Shown in pieces: positions 59,412 through 64,000 of a stretch of 64,000 nt of DNA. The translations under genes were made by a program, and so were the position numbers. The notes beneath the pieces are model-generated. The model was given only the letters and a program-made list of their open reading frames with translations, had not been told where the DNA came from and ran no database searches. Location of the stretch: contig NZ_JACARE010000025.1 of NCBI RefSeq assembly GCF_013386765.1, positions 1 through 64,000 of the forward strand, written 5' to 3'. Position 1 is the stretch's first letter. Each line of letters begins with the position of its first letter. The stretch comes from Pseudomonas yamanorum (GTDB taxonomy: Bacteria; Pseudomonadota; Gammaproteobacteria; Pseudomonadales; Pseudomonadaceae).

Positions 59412-60815
59412 TTAACGCCCTGACAGCTGGCAGGTTGCCATGGCCGGCGTGTCCGACTGCGGCACCATAGTGGCGGATCGCTTGCGATAGAGATGTTGGA
59501 GCAAGTCGAGCGGTAGCCCGCTGACGTCGGTCACCCATTGCGCCAACATATCGGCCACCGGCTTGCCTTGCAGTGCCTTGTGCAGCTCAGGGAGTGCCAC
59601 CAGCATGCCGGGATGGCATTGGCGCAAAAAGCTTTCGAGGCGCTCGCCGTGCCGGATAAACGGCGAGAACATCAGGCAATTCAGCTGGCTTTCCTCCAGC
59701 CCAAACAACTCGTGGGCGTACCCGGCAGACAAGGCGCGACCCTCGGCAGTGGCTGCCCGGGCAATCAGGTGTTCGCTAATCTGCTTGCGTCGCATGAACG
59801 GCGTGGCCTGCTGTACAAACCCCAGGACGCCCTCCTCATAGTCCAGTTCCCGCAGGGACTCTGCCTGCAGGCCCCGCAGGTGGGCCATCAGCAGCGGGTT
59901 CACGTGGCTCGGGTGGCTGAAATGAAAGCCAAACTCGTCCGTCTGATAGGCCAGGAACTGCCGCAGCAACGGCCCGGACGCGTAGTCGACCGCCTCCATC
60001 AGGTCCGCAACGCAGATGTAGGCGAGATGGCGGTGGCTGTCCTTGTCTTCAGGGGTACCGTCGGCGTAGTGCTCGCCGTACAGGTCTCGGTAATACCCGT
60101 CGCTCCACTCATCCATGCGCGCGAACAGTCCGCTGAGCACCCGGGGTTGCCGCGCGGGCACCACAACGCTGGCCGACAGCGCCGCCTTCTTCAGCCACGC
60201 CAGGTACGCCCGTTGCTTGCGTGAGGAATCACCGCTGACCAGCGCATGCACCCCGCCGTTCCATGTGGTCACGCGCTGGTAAAAGTCGCCGAGGGCCAGG
60301 TAAGCGTCACTGCACAGCGTCTGGCCAAGGTCCGCCGACGTCATATGCCCCACCATCAACAGGTTGCGCCGGCTGCTGTCGCGCGCTGTAGCGGCTGCCG
60401 GTCGCAGGTGGTTGAACGGCAACACCTCCTGATTCTCCACCATCAGCAGTTCCACCCGAGGGTCATCATGCAGGAACAGCGCGCTGTAGCCGCGATGCAG
60501 GGTGTCCAGCGCGGTTTGCGTCATGCCGGCATGGCGCAAGGTGGCGACGCGCAATTGAAAGGTCCGGGGCGTGCGGCCCGCGAGTGTCAGTTGTGCCGCA
60601 CGCAGCAAGGTCAGGACGTAGCTGCTGCCGGGGCCGGTGCCGTGGGCGACCAACACCCTGTACTCACCGAGCCGCTCAATGCCGCCTGCCGCCACGACGA
60701 TTCGTTGAATCAACAATTGCAGCGAAGTGCGCTCTGTTCGAGAGAAATGCCCTACCAAGCGTTGCAGTACTTGTTGATAGACATAGTTCATGGCTTGCTC
60801 GTGAATTGCGCTCAT
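59412..60815 (-). CDS. Conserved-looking protein of unknown function (467 residues)
   Basis: I do not recognise this protein. It is soluble, without signal peptide or membrane helices. Notable stretches are RVLVAHGTGPGSSYVLTLLR (glycine-rich, about 53-72), LLMVGHMTSADLGQTLCSDA and a helix-rich C-terminal half. It could be a PLP-related or ligand-binding enzyme but there is no firm motif. It precedes the MocR gene by 36 bases, and a GGCAA-centred dyad lies upstream. ATG 60815 or 60791. Confidence 0.75.
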   Translation of the reverse strand: MSAIHEQAMNYVYQQVLQRLVGHFSRTERTSLQLLIQRIVVAAGGIERLGEYRVLVAHGTGPGSSYVLTLLRAAQLTLAGRTPRTFQLRVATLRHAGMTQTALDTLHRGYSALFLHDDPRVELLMVENQEVLPFNHLRPAAATARDSSRRNLLMVGHMTSADLGQTLCSDAYLALGDFYQRVTTWNGGVHALVSGDSSRKQRAYLAWLKKAALSASVVVPARQPRVLSGLFARMDEWSDGYYRDLYGEHYADGTPEDKDSHRHLAYICVADLMEAVDYASGPLLRQFLAYQTDEFGFHFSHPSHVNPLLMAHLRGLQAESLRELDYEEGVLGFVQQATPFMRRKQISEHLIARAATAEGRALSAGYAHELFGLEESQLNCLMFSPFIRHGERLESFLRQCHPGMLVALPELHKALQGKPVADMLAQWVTDVSGLPLDLLQHLYRKRSATMVPQSDTPAMATCQLSGR

Positions 60816-60852
60816 AGTTCTACTACCTGAGTTGAAATATCAGTTTCGGGCA

Positions 60853-60864
60853 ACCGTTAACGGT
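60853..60864. promoter_or_regulatory. Palindrome upstream of the unknown-MocR operon
   Basis: ACCGTTAACGGT is a perfect 12-base palindrome 38 bases upstream of the 60815 start, within a wider imperfect dyad GGCAA...TTGCC. It is a plausible MocR operator. The rest of 60865-61035 shows nothing I can support. Confidence 0.4.
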
Positions 60865-61035
60865 ATTTGCCAGACCTGTTGTTTCCATAGGGGGTGTTGT
60901 CTATTGCAACATGTGACATTTAATCGAGATTAGCACCGGACCATGCCCGCCAATCGGCGTATCGGGGCTTCCAGTCCCGGACAAGCGCCAAGCAGTCGAG
61001 GCGCAGAGCTCAAGCGGGCGGTCTTAGGAAGGCTC

Positions 61036-61179
61036 TTACAACTTCCTACCCTGTTTTAACTTACAAACTAAAGAAGCATCTGACGCAACCAACTTTAATA
61101 ATGCTTTTCCGCATGAGCGGGCATACGAAACGTTATTGGGCTTAACGGATGCGCGGAGTAGTTTCAGATATTCAATCAT
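61036..61179 (-). CDS. Small basic protein, 47 residues, unknown
   Basis: The frame starts MIEYLKLLRASVKPNNVSYA and ends KLKQGRKL, net positive with two Cys. AAGGA is 7 bases before ATG 61179. The start overlaps the stop of the 63-codon frame upstream by 4 bases (ATGA), the usual sign of coupled genes. It has no recognisable domain. Expression is unproven, and AT content is higher than in neighbours. Confidence 0.45.
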   Translation of the reverse strand: MIEYLKLLRASVKPNNVSYARSCGKALLKLVASDASLVCKLKQGRKL

Positions 61180-61367
61180 TGCTCAATCCTTGAGATGAAA
61201 GTGACGGGGCAATTATCAGCGCTTGAATAATGATTAACAGATACAGAACCTGGGCTAAAACCAGTGCAGATGAGCACGCGCCAAGGGTCGGGATCGTCCA
61301 GACACGACAACGCCGCGCTGGGATTCAGGGCGGCGTCAGGGGGAAGCGGGTGATTTACCGGGCTCAA
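61176..61367 (-). CDS. Small protein, 63 residues, unknown
   Basis: TTG-initiated frame beginning MSPVNHPLPPDAALNPSAAL and ending FISRIEQ, with AAGG just before the start codon. Contains CLDDPDPWRVLICTGF. No domain recognised. Supported mainly by the ATGA overlap with the following frame. The short gap to the oxidoreductase gene (61368-61474) shows nothing else. Confidence 0.4.
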   Translation of the reverse strand: MSPVNHPLPPDAALNPSAALSCLDDPDPWRVLICTGFSPGSVSVNHYSSADNCPVTFISRIEQ

Positions 61368-61474
61368 GGCCTTGAATCCCGGGTCAAACAGTCGGCAGGT
61401 TAAATCCTGTCAAATGGCGCATTTACCCCATGCGCCCGGGGGCAGGAAGACTCGCTTGAGAATATTCCCACAGA

Positions 61475-62497
61475 TCAAACAGCTTCTACCTGCAAGGCAA
61501 CCCGCTCACGGCATGGACATTCGTCCATGTAACGGTGCGCTTCGACGAACTGGCTGAACGGAAATACCGTGGTTTTCAGCGGTACCAGTACCTTGTCGGC
61601 CGTCAGTTGGTTGATGTCACGCAGGGCACGCTGCAAGGCCACCTGGTCCTGGATGATGCCCAGTTCCGGTTTGCCGGTGAAGTTACCGATGCAGTGCACA
61701 AAGAACTGAATGTTCTTCTGGAAGGCTGCGCAGGCCGGGAATGGCGTCTGGTTACCACCTTGCAGGCCATACAGCACCAGGCTGCCACGGGGCGCCAACA
61801 CATCACCCAGCAACGACATCTGCGGGCCACCCAAGCCATCGAACACCACGTCCACGCCGCGGTTGTCGGTGAACTTGTTGACTTGCATCAGCAGGTCCTG
61901 TTCTTCGGTGACGATAACCTTCTCCGCCCCCAGGGACAGCAGGTATTCACGCTCGTCGCTGGTCTTGGTTGCAGCAATCACCCGCACACCCAGGGCTTTG
62001 CCCAGTTGCACGAACGAGGGGCCGGCGCAGTGGCTGGCGTCCGTCACCAGGGCGAATTGCCCGGGTTTGACTCGTGCCAGGTCCATGTACGCAAAGTAGG
62101 CAATCAGCAGCGGCGTGTAGTGCACGCTGGCTTCGATCGGGCTCAGGACATCCGGGTACCGGGTCAGGGCCGAGCGCGGCAGGACGATCTGTTCGCCGTA
62201 CACCGGGTAATCATTCGGGCTCTCGGCCGGGAAACTGGCGACCTTGTCACCTACATTCAGGTCGTCAACGCCTTCGCCAACGGCCACAACCACGCCGGCC
62301 ATTTCATGACCCAGGCCTGATGGCAGGCGGGCATGGGACGACGCCAGGTTCTGGCGCCACAGAATGTCGTACCAGCTGATGCCAATCGCCTCGACGCGCA
62401 CCTGCACTTCGCCCGGTGCGGGCTTAGCGGCTGCATGCTCTTCGCATTTGAGCACCTCGGCCGGACCAAACTTGTGAAAACGGATCGTGCGGGACAT
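61475..62497 (-). CDS. Zinc-independent MDR alcohol dehydrogenase / quinone oxidoreductase
   Basis: A 340-residue NADPH-dependent MDR protein: GroES-like N-terminal (GISWYDILWRQNLASS, GHEMAGVVVAVGEGV) and a Rossmann domain (FVQLGKALGVRVIAATKTSD). The catalytic zinc ligands of true ADHs are absent, so quinone or enoyl reductase activity is likelier. ATG 62497 follows GAGG. Divergent from the LysR gene. Confidence 0.88.
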   Translation of the reverse strand: MSRTIRFHKFGPAEVLKCEEHAAAKPAPGEVQVRVEAIGISWYDILWRQNLASSHARLPSGLGHEMAGVVVAVGEGVDDLNVGDKVASFPAESPNDYPVYGEQIVLPRSALTRYPDVLSPIEASVHYTPLLIAYFAYMDLARVKPGQFALVTDASHCAGPSFVQLGKALGVRVIAATKTSDEREYLLSLGAEKVIVTEEQDLLMQVNKFTDNRGVDVVFDGLGGPQMSLLGDVLAPRGSLVLYGLQGGNQTPFPACAAFQKNIQFFVHCIGNFTGKPELGIIQDQVALQRALRDINQLTADKVLVPLKTTVFPFSQFVEAHRYMDECPCRERVALQVEAV

Positions 62498-62582
62498 CGC
62501 AAACCTCGTCAAAGTAACCTCTATTGCCATGAACTCTATCTGGGCTTTCGGAGCAAGACCACCGGTCGCCGTTAATAGTCGA

Positions 62583-62694
62583 CATGCCTGTCATTGATTC
62601 CGCACATACGGAAAACGTACCAAGCCATGTAGGAAAACTGAATTAGCCGGTGCAGAGTACCAGCCTTTCCCCGTAAGATTCATGCCGGTCATTG
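62583..62694. promoter_or_regulatory. Divergent control region of oxidoreductase and LysR genes
   Basis: The gap holds TTCCGCACATACGGAA (5-6-5 dyad, 62598-62613) and a direct repeat CATGCC(T/G)GTCATTG at 62583-62596 and 62681-62694. Either may be the LysR site. Confidence 0.4.
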
Positions 62695-62745
62695 TTCTTA
62701 TATGACCGCTCCCGTCAAGTTTACTGACGCCGCCTGGGACACAAG

Positions 62746-63660
62746 ATGAACCGTAACGACCTGCGTCGTGTCGACCTCAACCTGTTGATCGTATTCGAAA
62801 CCTTGATGCATGAGCGCAGTGTGACCCGCGCTGCCGAGAAATTGTTCCTGGGCCAGCCGGCCATCAGCGCCGCGTTGTCGCGCCTGCGGGGCCTGTTCGA
62901 CGACCCGTTGTTTGTGCGTACCGGGCGCAGCATGGAGCCATCGGCCCGTGCGGTAGAAATCTTCGCCCTGCTCTCCCCGGCCCTGGACTCGATCTCCACG
63001 GCCGTCAGCCGCGCGTCCGAGTTCGACCCGGCCACCAGCACCGCCGTATTCCGCATCGGCCTGTCGGACGACGTCGAATTCGCCCTGCTGCCCCTGCTGC
63101 TCAAACGCCTGCGGGCCGAAGCTCCCGGCATCGTGCTGGTGGTGCGTCGCGTCAACTACATCCTGATGCCGGGCCTGCTGGCCTCCGGCGAAATCTCGAT
63201 TGGCGTGAGCTACACCACCGACTTGCCGGCCAACGCCAAGCGCAAGGTACTGCGCCGCAGCAAGCCGATGCTGCTGCGGGCCGACAGCATGCCCGGCTCC
63301 ATGAGCCTGGACGACTTCTGTGCTCGGCCCCATGCCCTGGTGTCGTTCGCCGGGGATTTGAGCGGGTTTCTGGATGAAGAACTGGAGAAACTGGGCCGCA
63401 AGCGCCATGTGGTGCTGGCAGTGCCGCAGTTCAACGGGTTGGGCACGTTGCTGGCGGGTACCGATATTGTCGCGACCGTGCCGGACTATGCCGCAGAAGC
63501 GCTGACCTCTGCAGGTGGTTTGCGGGCCGAGGAGCCGCCACTGCCGGTGCGCACGTTTGAGTTGCACATGGCGTGGCGTGGGTCACAGGACAATGATCCG
63601 GGGGAGCGTTGGTTAAGGTCGCGGATTCAGATGTTTTTTGGGGATCCTGACAGTCTTTAG
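62746..63660 (+). CDS. LysR family transcriptional regulator
   Basis: A 304-residue LTTR beginning MNRNDLRRVDLNLLIVFETL with helix-turn-helix SVTRAAEKLFLGQPAISAAL and a co-inducer domain. It resembles the NodD/NahR branch, with an N-terminal extension of about five residues. It is divergent from the oxidoreductase gene, its most likely target. Confidence 0.9.
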   Translation: MNRNDLRRVDLNLLIVFETLMHERSVTRAAEKLFLGQPAISAALSRLRGLFDDPLFVRTGRSMEPSARAVEIFALLSPALDSISTAVSRASEFDPATSTAVFRIGLSDDVEFALLPLLLKRLRAEAPGIVLVVRRVNYILMPGLLASGEISIGVSYTTDLPANAKRKVLRRSKPMLLRADSMPGSMSLDDFCARPHALVSFAGDLSGFLDEELEKLGRKRHVVLAVPQFNGLGTLLAGTDIVATVPDYAAEALTSAGGLRAEEPPLPVRTFELHMAWRGSQDNDPGERWLRSRIQMFFGDPDSL

Positions 63661-64000
63661 GGGGGCGTCTGGCAGACTGTTCGGCTGATCATTTCTGCCT
63701 TTCCACAAACCACGGAGCTCCATTCACTTCCAGTGGATTGCTACGTTGGGGGCACATTTGAGGGCATGCTTTGGATGGTTTGAAAAGGATGCCCCCAGCC
63801 TTGGGCCAAGTGGGCTATTGATGAGGATGGATACACTAAGGGAGATGTGGATCCTCGCCCCTACCCATATCAATGACCGAGCCCTAGTGAACGCACCACC
63901 CACCACGCTGAACAAATGCGTGCAAATGTAAAAAATTATGATGGCATAATGCCTTGGCAACCGGCAAAATCCACACGTTCCCAACGGACTTGAAGGACCG
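63661..64000. other. Intergenic region at the window end
   Basis: No gene can be supported. A 7-base inverted repeat (GGGGGCA at 63748 and TGCCCCC at 63790) brackets 35 bases. A minus-strand frame of 86 codons (63724-63984) has no domain, unusual composition and no clear ribosome site. The next gene may start beyond the window. Confidence 0.4.

Noticed and set aside
63724..63984. 86-codon minus-strand frame at the window end
   Set aside because: No domain, odd residue mix and no clear ribosome site.

Overview
The window looks like chromosomal DNA of a fluorescent Pseudomonas (P. fluorescens group). The grounds are high GC, several families of Pseudomonas REP/REPIN palindromes, and the complete heat-stable protease/lipase secretion locus typical of these species (alkaline metalloprotease, its inhibitor, an AprDEF type I exporter, two autotransporter serine proteases and a family I.3 lipase). 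I see no rRNA, tRNA, prophage, integrase or CRISPR array. The only transposase-type gene is a REP-associated tyrosine transposase (RAYT).

Layout. 1-386: a structured intergenic repeat. 387-7456: an amino-acid-type uptake and catabolism unit made of an M14-family deacylase, a TetR regulator, a DMT exporter, two ABC permeases, a binding protein and an unusual protein that fuses an aminotransferase to the ABC ATPase. Two nearly identical palindromes lie in front of the two outer transcription units and look like operators for the TetR protein. 7560-12855: CDP-diglyceride hydrolase, aldo/keto reductase and a divergent LysR, a Na+/H+ antiporter, two tiny acidic proteins and a membrane protein. 13248-15610: an ATP-grasp/alpha-E pair. 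15679-18824: periplasmic methionine-sulfoxide repair (MsrB, DipZ-like, MsrA). 19124-24265: a two-component system, an epoxide hydrolase-like enzyme, a shortened AraC regulator beside a possible gene remnant, and a serine hydrolase. 24225-28159: a FAN1-type nuclease coupled to an XPD-like helicase. 28349-28969: two small envelope proteins.

29146-43743 is the exoenzyme locus, all on the minus strand in the order aprX, inh, aprD, aprE, aprF, prtA, prtB, lipA. AprDEF should export both AprX and LipA, which carry glycine-rich RTX repeats and no N-terminal signal peptide. REPINs of three sequence families sit at four of the gene junctions, and one of them encodes the last residues of AprD. The aprX leader holds evenly spaced GGA motifs suggestive of Gac/Rsm control.

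44107-64000: a DmpA-type aminopeptidase and an APC permease with a divergent LuxR regulator; the RAYT, whose ribosome binding site lies inside a 13-bp hairpin; a polyamine-type cluster (PotF-like binding protein, cupin, FAD oxidase, AraC with an NTF2-like domain); a DUF1652 protein; a UvrD-like helicase; a pirin; phosphoglucomutase; a MocR regulator downstream of a gene I cannot identify; two overlapping small reading frames; and a quinone oxidoreductase with a divergent LysR.

The strongest leads are the aminotransferase-ABC ATPase fusion with its paired operators, the mirrored 17-18-bp tandem units around two REPINs, the RAYT translational hairpin, and the unknown 467-residue gene paired with MocR. 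All names are from reading the translated sequence; no database search was run.
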